From positions 228,032,765 through 228,096,764 of the forward strand of contig NC_079147.1 in assembly GCF_945859685.1 (NCBI RefSeq): a stretch of DNA of 64,000 nucleotides, written 5' to 3'. This DNA comes from Eupeodes corollae. Its lineage: Eukaryota; Arthropoda; Insecta; Diptera; Syrphidae. How positions within the stretch are numbered: the stretch's first letter is position 1; each line of letters begins with the position of its first letter. The notes beneath the pieces were generated by a model. The model was not told the DNA's origin. It saw only the letters and a program-made list of their open reading frames with translations, and ran no database searches. Both the position numbers and the translations under genes were made by a program. Below, piece by piece: positions 1 through 10,604 of this stretch.

Positions 1-35
1 ATTTTATAGTTCATTCTTTTTATTTAAAAAAAAAC

Positions 36-179
36 TTACTTTTTATTTGAATTAAACCATTGCAGCAACTTGACATATTTTTCATTTTTGATGGGATCTT
101 TTGCAGTGATGTACTCCAGAAATGGAATATATTTTTTTATCTCGTTGAACCTCTTTCGATCCAACCTCCTTCTTGCATT
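36..179 (-). CDS. Coding exon of an unidentified host gene (partial)
   Basis: On the minus strand a pyrimidine-rich acceptor ending TTTTAG precedes an open frame of 47 codons (begins N-A-R-R-R-L-D-R-K-R, ends N-S-N-K-K). The peptide is basic at its start and then amphipathic, with no motif that I can name. The frame ends in TAA at 36-38, but that stop overlaps a perfect donor (GTAAGT), so this could be an internal exon that splices at about 40 rather than a terminal one. The acceptor is in phase 0, so upstream exons must end on a codon boundary; two candidates are 7040-7096 and 17336-17383. The codon pattern is even and undamaged, unlike the transposon reading frames nearby, which is why I read it as host coding sequence. 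The function is unknown. Confidence 0.6.
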   Translation of the reverse strand, partial: NARRRLDRKRFNEIKKYIPFLEYITAKDPIKNEKYVKLLQWFNSNKK

Positions 180-384
180 CTAAAACAAAAAAATTAAAAG
201 ATTTATAATAGTTAGGTCTATTTTTTTAATTTTTGTAAGAATTGTTGTGAATCAAATGATTTAATTCTTATGTAAGTGCAGTGTTCATGTAACAAGTGTA
301 AGTTTTCATATTTTTTCGATTTTATCAAATTTTAATGAATTTATTAATGCAAATATAGATTAATTACCACACCTGATGATGTTT

Positions 385-709
385 ATGGCTAAATCACAAA
401 CACGCTTCAGCTTCGGCTTCGTCTGCGTTACGGTGGGCCTGCTTCGATGTTGATTTGAATGACATTTCTATTATATCATAACTCCAAAGAGCAAATATTT
501 TGTTTGTTGACATTTTTTTACAGCTGTTGAGATAATTGAACTAGAGCTTCCGTTTGAAGTCACATTACGTAACATTACGTTCTTTTCCTTACGATTGTCA
601 AACGAAACGTGAAGTCGAAGCTCCATTGTGATAGCATGCATTGAATTCCTATGGCTGAACTCGTATACGTCAGACGACCGAAGCTGAAGCTTGTTTGTGT
701 TTCAGCCAT
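385..709. mobile_element. MITE, family A, copy 1
   Basis: About 325 bp with imperfect inverted ends. The left end reads ATGGCTAAATCACAAACACG, and the right end, reverse-complemented, reads ATGGCTGAAACACAAACAAG; both continue into GCTTCAGCTTCGG. It contains no coding sequence. A shorter second copy lies at 10375-10556 in the opposite orientation and shares inner blocks such as GTTACGGTGGGCCTGCTT. No clear target duplication is visible, so the superfamily is open. Confidence 0.75.
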
Positions 710-1137
710 TATAGACATGAACGAAACGTCGTGACAATATAAATAATTGTTTATTTTTTTTGATTGACCTAAAGCCTGTCATCAATATTCTCATCACTTT
801 GAAAAAATTTCACTTCCAGCAACAGCAAAAAGATTAATATTTAGAACAAGTTTCGGCGTATTGAAATTTGGTATGAGTTGGCTTAGGTTACGATTATTAT
901 TCTATGAATACTTAACGATATTATTTTCTAAAAATTGTGGCTACAATATAATTTTTTAAAAATAGAGTGTGTTAATGTAGCTTGCTCTGATATCAGAGTT
1001 CAAAATTAAAAGTTCCCTGCAGTTAACAAGCAGTTAGTTTTTTAGATGATTAAAACTTTTGCTTCTGTAACATTTACCTTTAATTGTTCATACGGAAAAT
1101 TACAACACTTTATATTCAAACAATTTCCCTCACAAGA
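710..1137. other. Non-coding AT-rich stretch
   Basis: I see no gene, splice-bounded exon or repeat here. It may be intron of the gene whose exon lies at 36-179. Confidence 0.5.
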
Positions 1138-1235
1138 TACAAATTCATTATGAGTTGTTTCTTGTATGGTTGTGAGATTACAAATTCATTATGAGTTGTT
1201 TGGTATTGAAATTACAAATTCACTATGAGTTGTTA
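1138..1235. repeat. Three-copy tandem repeat (minisatellite)
   Basis: Three copies of a unit of about 24 bp containing ACAAATTC(A)NTATGAGTTGTT start near 1138, 1178 and 1211, with spacers of unequal length (about 17 and 9 bp). The third copy carries one C for T change. Confidence 0.75.
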
Positions 1236-2693
1236 CTTAACCTGTATTTGAAGTCGTTTTGGCATAGCTGCCTTGATTTCTGCCATTTCGGAATGTGATC
1301 CATTGCGTCCAAGCGAACCGAATTCAATGGAAAGCTATGGCGCCTTCCTTTTGTCTTCAAATGCTGAGTTGTGGAAGCGTGGTTCAAAGGACTTGAATCA
1401 ATGGTAGTTTTTTGACGCTTTGGAGTGTTCGAAATTGAAGTAGGACGTCCCCTATATGCTATAGCCAACTTAAAATCGAAGAGAGACATATACGATACGT
1501 GTCGCTCTTTGGCCGCCACAAAATCCATGTATTGACAACAGACAAATCTAAAAAGTGGAACTTTTTCGATCGTATGTCAATTCGACAAAAACCAAGCATA
1601 GAATCTAAAAGGTCAACACCACCCATATACTTATTTTATTCATCTATTATCTTTGGGCAGTCAACATCTACGTACTTTTTGTCCTTCCTTGAGTACCTCC
1701 TTTTTTGTTGTTGTGGTATTAGCCCCTATAAACGTGGATAGCATATTCACAATTTTATTATCAAACCACGACACAAAAGAAACATTGGCGCCTTAAATGG
1801 TAGGATTCTTTTCTATCATATTTCCACGCCCTCTTTTCTTTTCTTTTCTTTTCTTTTCTTTTCTTTTCTTTTCTTTTGGAACTTCAATGTTGGGAACTCT
1901 ATTTTGTTTAACGGTCCCCAATGGAAGAAGACCCGCTTTGGTTAGATGCACTTGAAGTTTTGGACTGTTGAACCAGTTGTCAAAGTACATTTTGTGGTTT
2001 ATATGTCTTGGCACCGTTGAAACCAACCTGGACACAACATTTCCGCTTACACCCGAATCTGGAAAACCATCTGGTATAACGCTGCTCTGCTCCCCTGAGA
2101 ATATATCAAAATCAATTCCGCTTGAAACGAAGTTTTTGTAACCCCATTTGTGTGGCTTTTTTAGATTATACTGCTTAAGGTAATGTCGACACTTAGTGGG
2201 AATTGTTTGTTCGTCCTCTGAAGAAGTCGTTCCCTTATATTTAGGAGTGGCCTGACTTTGAAAAGCTGGTCTGGTCCAGGTTGACCAAATCGAACAAATT
2301 TATCATTATCACCGAAATAGAAAGATTTTTTTATTTCCTCTTACCTCTTTCCTAGTTGGGTAGAAGGCAATTTTATGAGGGACGTGAAAAGAGAAATACC
2401 GACAAATTGTTCCATTTCACTTCGCGTTATGTTGACTGGCTTATTTATGTTCTTTTGCACTGCTTTTCTGTTGGATTTCTCAACAATCATATCAAACAGT
2501 TCTCCCGTGAAAAGAAAAATATTCAGCAGGGGTCTCTAAAGAGGACATTTCTCCTGTTAGCTCTTTTGTCTCTAAAAAGGGATAATCGCTGTCCAAGATA
2601 CCAAAGCGGTACTTTTCCAATAGCAGTTGCGCAATCCAAGCAGTCGGCATTTAAAAATTAAAAGCCATATATGGCTTCCTGTGCAGTAGAGGG
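1225..2693 (-). pseudogene. piggyBac-type transposase relic 1
   Basis: Reading the minus strand from 2690 down gives, across several frames, the successive blocks of a DDE_Tnp_1_7 (piggyBac) transposase. First comes an N-terminal segment near 2500-2340 containing E-M-E-Q-F-V-G-I. Then comes KKPHKWGYKNFV near 2150, then the HKMYFDNWFNSPKLQVHL block near 1980 with its catalytic-type D, then LGTVKQNRVPN. Near 1600 comes GGVDLLDSMLGFCRI, the MGGVD block of the family. Several frameshifts and stops break it. A run of TTTTC repeats at 1832-1877 sits inside the frame and has expanded it. The right edge is plausible at 2693, where the sequence GAGGG meets TTAA (2694-2697), the family's target site; no matching left end was found. 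Confidence 0.85.
1832..1877. repeat. (TTTTC)n microsatellite
   Basis: About nine uninterrupted TTTTC units lie inside the piggyBac relic; on the minus strand they read as a K/E/R-rich run. Confidence 0.95.
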
Positions 2694-2697
2694 TTAA

Positions 2698-3193
2698 ATG
2701 AAACCAATGAAAGAAATAATAGTTTAATTTATCGGATTTGACTTCTGTCGGGTGGTGAGATTGATTTTCAATTGATTTTTTTTGACAGACCCGCGTGACT
2801 TCTTTGCCATTTATGTTCAGTATAGTTTGACAAGTCATAATGATAAAAATCAGACCTATTGGTATTTTTAATTAAAAAAACTCCTTTTAAATTTTAAATT
2901 ATCTTTTTAATGAATCCGCTTAGGAGTTCATATAAGGAATGAATGAAAAGAAGGAACAAATGTATTTAAACATAAAAGATTAGCGAATTCCCCCATTATT
3001 ATACAAAAACTTAGGCTACTTTTATTTGAATTTTACAAGTGATGACAAAGAAAGTTATATAAGTGAATAACTAAAGTATTGTATTTTCCTTAAGGTGCAA
3101 ACTCAATAAGACCAAAACATCCTATACAAATTGGTCAGCTGAATTACGATATAAATATAAATATAAATATTTACCAATTTTGGTAATAAGTAC
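2698..3193. other. Non-coding AT-rich stretch
   Basis: AT-rich DNA outside the piggyBac edge, with no open frame bearing recognisable motifs and no repeat structure I can support. Confidence 0.5.
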
Positions 3194-3404
3194 TTAGAGC
3201 TGTAGGGATAAGCGCCCTGTTAGAATATCAAAGCCTGGTAAAGCCATGTACTCTAAACTTCTTGCTTCATCTAGTGCATCTGTATGGGATGGAACGGACT
3301 TCTCAGAATGGTTTGAAACAACTGCAGGTGTTCCACAGGGCGGTATTTTAAGTCCATTACTTTTTTCTTTGTTAGTTGACGACATTCCAATTACTACAGT
3401 TTAA
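3194..3404 (+). pseudogene. Fragment of a non-LTR retrotransposon reverse transcriptase
   Basis: An open frame of about 65 codons ending in TAA at 3402-3404 contains TTAGVPQGGILSPLLFSLLV followed by DDIP. GVPQG-ILSPLLF is the conserved block of LINE reverse transcriptases that lies just before the catalytic FADD block. The preceding residues (SKLLASSSASVWDG) fit the segment upstream of that block. The fragment stops before the catalytic aspartates and has no neighbouring LINE sequence, so it is an isolated scrap. The clade cannot be set from this much. Confidence 0.75.
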
Positions 3405-3418
3405 TGCATCCTATTTTT

Positions 3419-3512
3419 GTGTTTCAAATCATTTCAAAATTGGTATATCTTTTGTGTTTCAAATCATTTCAAAGTTAGAAAAAATTGTGTGTTTCAAATC
3501 ATATTAAAATTG
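3419..3512. repeat. Three-copy tandem repeat
   Basis: Three copies of GTGTTTCAAATCAT plus TTCAAA-like sequence start near 3419, 3454 and 3489, giving a regular period of 35 bp. The third copy has ATTA for TTTC. Confidence 0.8.
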
Positions 3513-4527
3513 AGTTAACGCTATCAAAATCTAGTGTAAAATTAATAACAATAAACATACAAATGTATCTTTTTTCTCACAAACTTAACCTTCAATTAAA
3601 TAAGAATTATAACCCATTTTAGAATATTTATATGTACATACTATATTATTAGCAACTTTCATTTTTTATTGTTCACATTAAAAATTGTAAGGAAATGTCA
3701 AATCAGGCAGACGGAAGAAAAGCCATGCTCTTATTCTTAAGAAATGAAATTTGCAAACAATTGTTTGTATAGTAAAGAAATTATCGATCTATCTGTCTGT
3801 GAAGAAAAACCCACGATGCTAATTGTAAGTAATACATAAAGTTCCAGGGAATTATCTTAATTTTTGACTGTATTATTGTAGGAATCCTATGACAATTATG
3901 TGTGAAAAAAAATATCGACTAAATACTGGCCATGACGGATGTTCACTAAAAATATTACGAAGAGCAAGAAATGTGTTTTGATATGTATGTACGTCCATTA
4001 TCATACAAATTTTCCACAATCTTTAGACGCTGCTTTATTAGGTTCCTCTTCATGGAAATTTGACATAGACTGAAACAAAGAAATGTCAAATAAATTTAGA
4101 CAAAACACTTAAAATTAAGGTGTGACTCACAACTAACTTCGTGCAATTAAAAATGGGTGTTTCTTAACGTGTTGTTTTCAATCTGGCAATACTTTTTTTG
4201 CAATTGGTCATTTTGACAGCTGCAACAAATTTGACTCATGCTCAGTTTGGTTTGCTGTTTTAATAGTTCTGAACAAGTCTTTCAAATCGTGCAATTACCA
4301 ACATAATGGGTCGGTAGCATACAGCAAACGAAACAATCAATTATTGAACAAAACTTTTGGTAAGCGCATTATCTAGCGTTGTCCTCGAAGATCGTTTTAT
4401 TTAACACCGATGGACTGTTTTTTGTTAGGTTATGTGATTTCGCTTGTCTAAAGTAGAAAAACTCGAGACAATTGACACCTTAAAAAAGAGTTGCTACACA
4501 AATTATCGAAAATTAATAAGAGCCGAG
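3513..4527. other. Non-coding AT-rich stretch
   Basis: I see no supported gene here. Short open frames are AT-rich and lack motifs or splice context. Confidence 0.5.
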
Positions 4528-4633
4528 CTACGGAACCAGAACCTAATGACTAACAACTCTCAACCATTCCTGTGTGAATGCATTTCAAGTATGAAGGGGA
4601 CCTACAGTTTTTGTATGCCGAATCCGAAAGGCT
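4528..4633 (+). repeat. Composite repeat family C, copy 1 (left piece)
   Basis: Contains CAACTCTCAACCATTCCTGT, GACCTACAGTTT and GCCGAATCCGAA, all shared with the longer copy at 16421-16807 (read there on the minus strand). The copy is interrupted at CCGAAAGGCT by the long-inverted-repeat element and resumes at 6709. Confidence 0.65.
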
Positions 4634-6708
4634 GGGAAAAGTACGATAACTCAGGCGACAAAGTTTAATGACGGATTTGTAGAACAGTTAAAAACAAGCA
4701 TTTTTTACTATGGGAGGGGGTGGTCTATCTCCCCCTGTCTAGGCGAAAGTAGCAATTTAAAAACATACATATGTACGTTAAATGGAAAACAAATAATTAA
4801 AAAATGTTGGTAATACTTACAACTAAGTTTTATAAATTTTTTAAAAGCCAACACTTTTGTCTATTAGCTTGTTTTTGAATCAATTAAAAATTATGCATGG
4901 TTTAAAAAAAAAAAAATTGTAAACTCAAAAAAATTGTTTTAAACTCAAAATTTGTGCCAAAAAAAGTTGACAAAAATGGTTTGAAGGGTAATTTTTTAAA
5001 ACTTTCAGATTATATACTATTATTTTTTTTTTAGAATTCATTGCTCTAATTTTTTTTGTTTGATCAAAAACTGAAAACTAGATGGTTTTATGTCTTCTAG
5101 TTCTAGGACAGCATGACCCCCACCTTCCCATAAACATTCCACTGTTGCATACACCCAAACTCGCATCACCATTATTAATATGAAAATAAGACCACTCAAG
5201 CAAAAAAAAATTAAATTCAAATAGTAGCTGTGGTTATTTTCAATTTTCTCAAAAACTAAGAGCCATTAAATCGTCTAGTTTTAAGTTTTTGATCAAAAAC
5301 AAATAAGAGCAATAAATTCTAAAATAAAAACAATACCCGCGTTTTGTTAGAAAATCTATCAATAGTATAGTAGGATTTTACACGAATAACAAAAACAATA
5401 TCCATAGTATGAATACTAGCGATAAAAGTTAGAGTAGAATCTTACTATGGATGGGCTTTTTGACATTTATACGAGTTTCGAATGGATCTTATGTGATTTC
5501 GTTCTCAAATGTTGGTACGATTGATATTGCATCTGTAACTCGATGGCTGTGTTCGTTGAGTAGTTGTGCATTTGAAATCATGTTGATATTATTTAGTTTT
5601 GTTAGTGAAAATGGACTAACTGGGTTTATTTTGCAAGAGAAAACAATAGAAGAGATAATTAAGTTTTGCTATGTTTCCACCAAAGATTTATCTCAGTTTA
5701 GATTAAATAAATCTTTTTGGCGTTTCCACCGAACAAGAAGATTTAAACATGATTAAGTTTGACAGCACTTTCTTAAATGTAAATAGTGTTTCGATGTTTC
5801 TTATGAAGTGAGATAGTTTGATTCGTGTTAAACAATAAAGAACTGAATAGTTCAGCACCATATACATAAGAATATGCTACCTAATCCATGTGATTTTTTT
5901 GTAATTTGATTTAAACAAAACAATATTTTTTTGTACACAAACATGCTATTTGCAACAGACCATAATGCATTATCTGTTAAGCCAACTCCTCCACAAAGGT
6001 TTTTCTTCTCAAATTTTGACTCATTTCAACTCGATTCAGGTATATAACAAATTGAGGCGATCTTCAAACTCTCTTCAACAAGACATGTTAATGTAGTAAT
6101 CTACGAACAAACCCCCTCCTTGAAGCAATTGTTAAATTAACTTTTTTTATGGAATCTAAATTTCCAGATGTTTTCTTACCATTTCTTCTTGAAAATTGTC
6201 CACTTTATTAGTTTTAGTTAGTTTTTTTTTGCTTAATTAATTTAAACATTTGATTTTCACAAACCTTTTTTCTATTTGTGTTTTTTTATTATTCTGACAG
6301 ATCTTCTTTCAGTTGTACCAATTCTTAAATACAAAAATCTGCCTACTGCGGATAGTTTCGTTAGCAATTTCTCACTGTACTATATATGGAATACCAAAAA
6401 ACGCACTTAATGGTAGATAATCTTAAAGCATTGAAAAATTAAACTTTAAACTTTTTTTTTAACTTTTGTTTGCTAAAATTTTGAGTTTAAAATACATTTT
6501 GCAAAAACAACCCATAGTTTTGACTTGATTTAAAAACTTGCTAATAGAACAGAATGTTGGCTTATAATGTATAATACTTAATAGTAAAATTTACCTTTAT
6601 TTTCAAATTATTTATTCCATTTTATATATTTTTTTTTAAGTTGCCCCTCCCGCTTTTTCTTAAAAAAATCCGTTATAATATCTTGTCGCCCGAGTTATTG
6701 TTCTCTTG
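4634..6708. mobile_element. Non-autonomous MULE-like element with long inverted repeats
   Basis: The first 380 or so bases (4643-5022) are recognisably repeated in inverted orientation at 6408-6705. Shared blocks include ATAACTC(A/G)GGCGACAA, ACGGATTT, AGCCAACA with CTATTAGC, TTTTAAACTCAAAATTT and GATTAT(A/C)TAC. The arms have diverged by substitutions and small indels. The element is bounded by CCGAAAGGCT (4624-4633) and CCGAACGGCT (6709-6718), a near-perfect 10 bp duplication of host repeat C. Long inverted repeats with 9-10 bp duplications are typical of Mutator-like elements (MULEs), so that is the best assignment. The core of about 1.4 kb has no transposase frame; the 101-codon frame at 5451-5756 has no motif I know. 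Confidence 0.7.
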
Positions 6709-6985
6709 CCGAACGGCTTATTTGATAAAGAAATTTTCATGACAAGAATTACTTTTTATGGCATTAAAAAAAAATTGGGTGGCGCAACAGTCCGTTGAGA
6801 ACTGGGGCCTTGTGACATACAACTCTCACCCATTCCTGTGTGCGAATACTGTTTTCAGGGATGGGGGTATTGGGTTTGATCTCTGCCTTTGCAATCTAAT
6901 TTTTCACGGGTACTGCCTCTTACGAGGAATTGACAAATTCTCCAAGAGTAATTCTTGTCATGAAAAGTACTTTCTAGGCATTATC
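6709..6985. repeat. Composite repeat family C: right piece of copy 1, then copy 2
   Basis: 6709-6760 continues the interrupted copy 1 (CGAACGGCT to TCATGACAAGAATTAC). A second copy starts near 6777 at GGTGGCGCAACAGTCCGTTG and includes GGGTTTGATCTCTGCC, a decayed version of the tRNA-like B box seen at 16556, then CGGGTACTGCCTCTTACGAG. It fades near 6985. Confidence 0.65.
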
Positions 6986-7039
6986 CGTGAAAAAAGGGTA
7001 CTACAAATAAGTATACAGACTAAGAATATTCCAACTCAC

Positions 7040-7096
7040 CTCAATTTTAGATTCATCCGATAAATCAACAATAATATCAGGTTTTAACGAATGCAT
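7040..7096 (-). CDS. Possible first exon A (DLSDE motif)
   Basis: Nineteen codons on the minus strand from ATG at 7096 (context CCCAAATGC) end in GAG followed by a good donor, GTGAGTT. The peptide contains V-D-L-S-D-E-S-K-I-E. A second, similar exon at 17336-17383 also starts with ATG, carries V-D-L-S-D-D and ends in I-E at a phase 0 donor. The coding exon at 36-179 begins in phase 0, so either could splice to it. The shared motif and phase argue for real 5' exons (alternative or duplicated), but a short open frame with a donor can arise by chance. Confidence 0.35.
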
Positions 7097-8395
7097 TTGG
7101 GTATATTCAAACCGAGTAATATAAACACAAAATTAAACAAAGAAAGAACACATTTTTAATAATAATCAAAATTAAGTTTCCTTCTAAAAAAATATAGAAA
7201 ATAAAATGAACGAAGCAAGATACAACGCACAACTTGACTTCACAAAGCTAAGCTAGACACTGAGTGTGAGACTGAAACTGGATTGCTGCGATGTAAACTA
7301 CACAAACAACTAAAATGAAAATCAGAGATTCAATAAATAAGTAGGTACGATATATACATAATGTACAAGATAATTCCCCTGAAACTACTTTTTTTTGATT
7401 AATTCACCAATGATGGAAAATTCGGTACGATTGTACTGAATTGGATACAATTAGGTTTGTACAATTTGTGAATTTATGAAATGCGAACAGTTTTTATTTT
7501 TAATATCTTAGAGATTTTTATGTTCAAAGAAATATAAACAAACATTATCATGAAAATGTGTTTTTTTTTCTGCCCAAATTTTGAGAAAAGAATTTTTTAG
7601 ATTCCAATATTATTCTATTTCAAACAAATTTAAAAGAGAGGATTTACAAAGCTAGTTTGACAGCTCAGTGAGCATGACTAGTGAATACTGTTCCACTCTG
7701 TCAATCTCACTGAGAGAATTCTTAAAAATCTTAAAAATATAAATTGAATAGATTTTTAAATGTTGATACAAGTTAATTCACAGTAAATATGTACATATAT
7801 ATATTAATAATAGAAATTTAAATTATGAAAACAAATAAAATGATAATTGTTTTACCTAAAATATCTCAACTATTTTGTTTTAGAAGAAAAACCAGTTCAA
7901 AGTACAATTGAACAAATTTAATTTTTCATCCCTGCTGTAGAGTTTATACCTACAAAACCGATATATACATAACACGAATCATCAACCCGATACATCGCAA
8001 CTAACACAATGAAGGAACATTGTATATAATGAAATGATTGTGTTGGAAGATAGTTGTTGGTTTTGTTGTGACATTTGCACACAAACACCAACAATATTGT
8101 ATATACATATACATAAGCATATGTTCCCCTTCAATTGTTTGTTATTTGAAAATTGAAACTATGTACATACCTACAAATGTGATTGTTAATATTATTTTTG
8201 TTGGAGTTGCTTTTTTCCAGGAAGAAATTATTTACTTGCAAGCCTACATAATTTTTTAGAGCAGTATTTGAAGTATTGGGTACTGGTAAGTGATTAGTAA
8301 AATGTGTTAACTTAATATTTAAAATCTTTTGAAGACATTAAAGGTTAGGTTAGGTTTTTTTTGGTGTATTTTGTTTTTGATTTTATATTCAATGT
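7097..8395. other. Non-coding AT-rich stretch
   Basis: I found no exon or recognisable transposon in about 1.3 kb. It would be the 5' flank of candidate exon A if that exon is real. Confidence 0.45.
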
Positions 8396-8396
8396 A

Positions 8397-8515
8397 CACT
8401 GCGCGTCATCAGGTTAGCACATCCCTATCAGCAAAATTAATAAATAAATTAAATATTCCATCGACAAAGTTCAAAATGTCATGAATAAAACAAAATTCCT
8501 TATTATTCTGGACAT
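8397..8515. mobile_element. Tc1-type element end (family D), isolated copy
   Basis: TA at 8395-8396 is followed by CACTGCGCGTCATCAGGTTA and about 100 bp nearly identical to the element end at 10113. Similarity also extends about 80 bp to the left of the TA in both copies, so the two loci share a duplicated block (about 8316-8515 and 10047-10215) rather than only a transposon end. Confidence 0.6.
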
Positions 8516-8679
8516 TCGATCTTTTTGAAAGTCACTCGCAAGTGGTCACATGTGTTTAACACTATCGAAGATAAGCTGGTCGAATACCAACACAGTTCTT
8601 TTTTTGCGAGTAGCTGTCGAGAGTTAACATGGCAAAGCAGTGGAAACTATGTCTTTTGTTCATATAAATTTGATTTGAA

Positions 8680-8985
8680 AATACATTTTTAACTTCCCAT
8701 ACGAAGTTATTGTAATGGGTCTCATTTGTAAAATTGAAAAATTTGACATTTCTTGACGTTTGAAGGTCCCTAGGAGCCGCAATAAAAGTTTTTTTAGATT
8801 TTTGTACGCACGTTCGTACGTTCACGACGTTTTTTTCGTCGTCCATAGCTCAAGAAATAGAAGAGATATAGGATTCAAATAAATGTTTTTAAACAGATAA
8901 TAAGGCAGAAAGATGCAGAAAAGGCTCTCAAGAAAATTGCGTGGGCGGTTTTTTTTACCATAAGAGTTTAAAAATAGGTGAACAT
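8680..8985 (+). repeat. Dispersed repeat family E, copy 1
   Basis: The blocks TTATTGTAATGGGTCT, CGTTCGTACGTTC, CGACGTTTTTTTCGTCGTCC, ATAGCTCAAGAA, GAAGAGATAT, GGCTCTCAAG and AAATTGCGTGGG recur at about 54160-54395, and in part inverted at 54868-55060. The left end contains a short hairpin (AACTTCCCATACGAAGTT). I do not recognise the family and see no intact coding frame. Confidence 0.7.
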
Positions 8986-9453
8986 TGTACCAAACAAATA
9001 ATATTGTATATTGTACCAAACAAATAATATTTTTTTAAATAAAAATTCAATAACGGTCTTTTATAAATCAAAAAGTAAAAATTTACTTTCGACTCAAATA
9101 GCTTTTCAAAAATTAAAAATGTTGTCTTCAAACTTTTCTTATTTCACAGAAAATATTGTTTTCGATATGCGGTAGTTTTCTTCTATAAATCCATTAGTCC
9201 GTTTTCTCACACAAAAATAAAATCTACAAAAAATAGTAGTAGAAATTAATGTGAGAGATATCAAGAAAATCCGTTTTACATATCAGCTGTAGCTCCGCTC
9301 TCCCCTCTACGCTTTTCTTTCTTTTTGGGATCCCTATTGCTATTTTTATACACAGGTTTCTTTAAAAAAAATTCCTATACATATATCTATTCAGGTAAGA
9401 TTTTACATATTGTAATGTGTATACCTATACACTCCTTATCTCTTTTAATATCG
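8986..9453. other. Non-coding AT-rich stretch
   Basis: Contains a short direct repeat (ATTGTACCAAACAAATAATA, twice near 8985-9030). I see no gene. Confidence 0.5.
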
Positions 9454-9845
9454 TGTTATGTATAGTAGAAAAAGTACGTAGCAACTGTTTATTTGTAGTA
9501 GCAAACACTATCGTAGAACATTAAGAATAAGGGGCAAAATCTAGTGATTAAGAGGAGAACTCGCTTCGTTAAGCATCGAGAAACATCTAGTGGCTAAGAG
9601 GAGAACTTAATTCGAGAACATTCAGCACCTACAAGAATCTAGTAGTTTCTCGAAGCAATTTGAGGCATATAAATAGGCGCTCGGAAGCGAAGCGGTTGAT
9701 TATTGGTTGTGATAAAGTAAAGACTGTGTTTGAAAAGTAATAATTAAAACTGTTCAATAAATAAGTTTGGAACAATTTAAATAAAGACAAATTGTGTTTT
9801 ATTTACAAGTGTGAATAAGTTTTAATTGTCGGGCGAAGCCGAACA
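9454..9845 (+). mobile_element. Candidate solo LTR
   Basis: A 392 bp segment starts TGTTATG and ends CGAACA (TG...CA). It has a strong TATA box (TATAAATA, 9668-9675) with GC-richer sequence after it, and AATAAA at about 9756 and again near 9780. The order of promoter, then poly(A) signal, then CA end is that of an LTR. It also contains an internal repeat, CTAGTG(A/G)(T/C)TAAGAGGAGAAC, twice. No second LTR, primer-binding site or gag/pol lies beside it, so it would be a solo LTR. The flanking 5 bp do not match cleanly, so the exact ends are uncertain. Confidence 0.45.
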
Positions 9846-10374
9846 AATACTGTTTAAAGTGAAAACATATGTTCAAACATTAATTTTTTTTAATTATTTG
9901 TTTAAACAATGAAAAAATGGAGTGCATGCACAAATTTTGGGAAAATATTGCAATTTATAGTTTAAAAAGCAATTTCCCACATCGATCATACTAATTCATT
10001 TACTATATATAACTCTAATCCGAGGTGAAAACCCCCAGGCGATCCACTAATGTTTAAAATCGTTTAAAGTTAATAATGGTTAGGTTATGTTTTTGCTTTT
10101 ATCTTAAATGTACACTGCGCGTCATCAGGTTAGCACATCCCTATCAGCAGAATTAATAAATAAATTAAATATTCCATGGACTAAGTTCAAAATGTCGTGA
10201 ATAAAACAAAATTCCTACTAAGTGACGTTTACTATGTTAAACCACCGAAGAAGGTGTATTTAGTGCAAAGAAATAAGATCCAAATGTGTCAAATTTATTC
10301 TGAAATAAAAAACAAGCGAATATTGCTTATTTATTTTTGTTTTAATAATATGTGCTAAATTTGTCAAGCTCTTA

Positions 10375-10556
10375 ATGGCTGAATCACAAAAACACGGTTC
10401 AGCTTCGGCTTCACCTGACGTTTACGAGTTCAGCCTTAGGAATTTAATGCATGCTATCACAATGGAAATGTGAATAATAGAAATGTCATTCAAAGCAACC
10501 TTAAAGCAGGCCCACCGTAACGCAGACAAAGCTGAAGCGTGTTCGCGATTCAGCCA
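10375..10556. mobile_element. MITE, family A, copy 2
   Basis: 182 bp with inverted ends ATGGCTGAATCACAAAAACA (left) and ATGGCTGAATCGCGAACACG (right, reverse-complemented). It is shorter than copy 1 at 385-709 and lies in the opposite orientation. No coding sequence. Confidence 0.75.
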
Positions 10557-10604
10557 TAAAGCAGTTCCAATCATTAACAAACAGACAAATATCTAAAACC
10601 AGGT

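Noticed and set aside
5451..5756. 101-codon plus-strand frame in the core of the MULE-like element
   Set aside because: No motif, no splice context, and it sits in the core of a non-autonomous element; likely chance.
7097..8395. Several 60-75 codon frames in AT-rich DNA
   Set aside because: Composition follows background, with no domain or exon signals.
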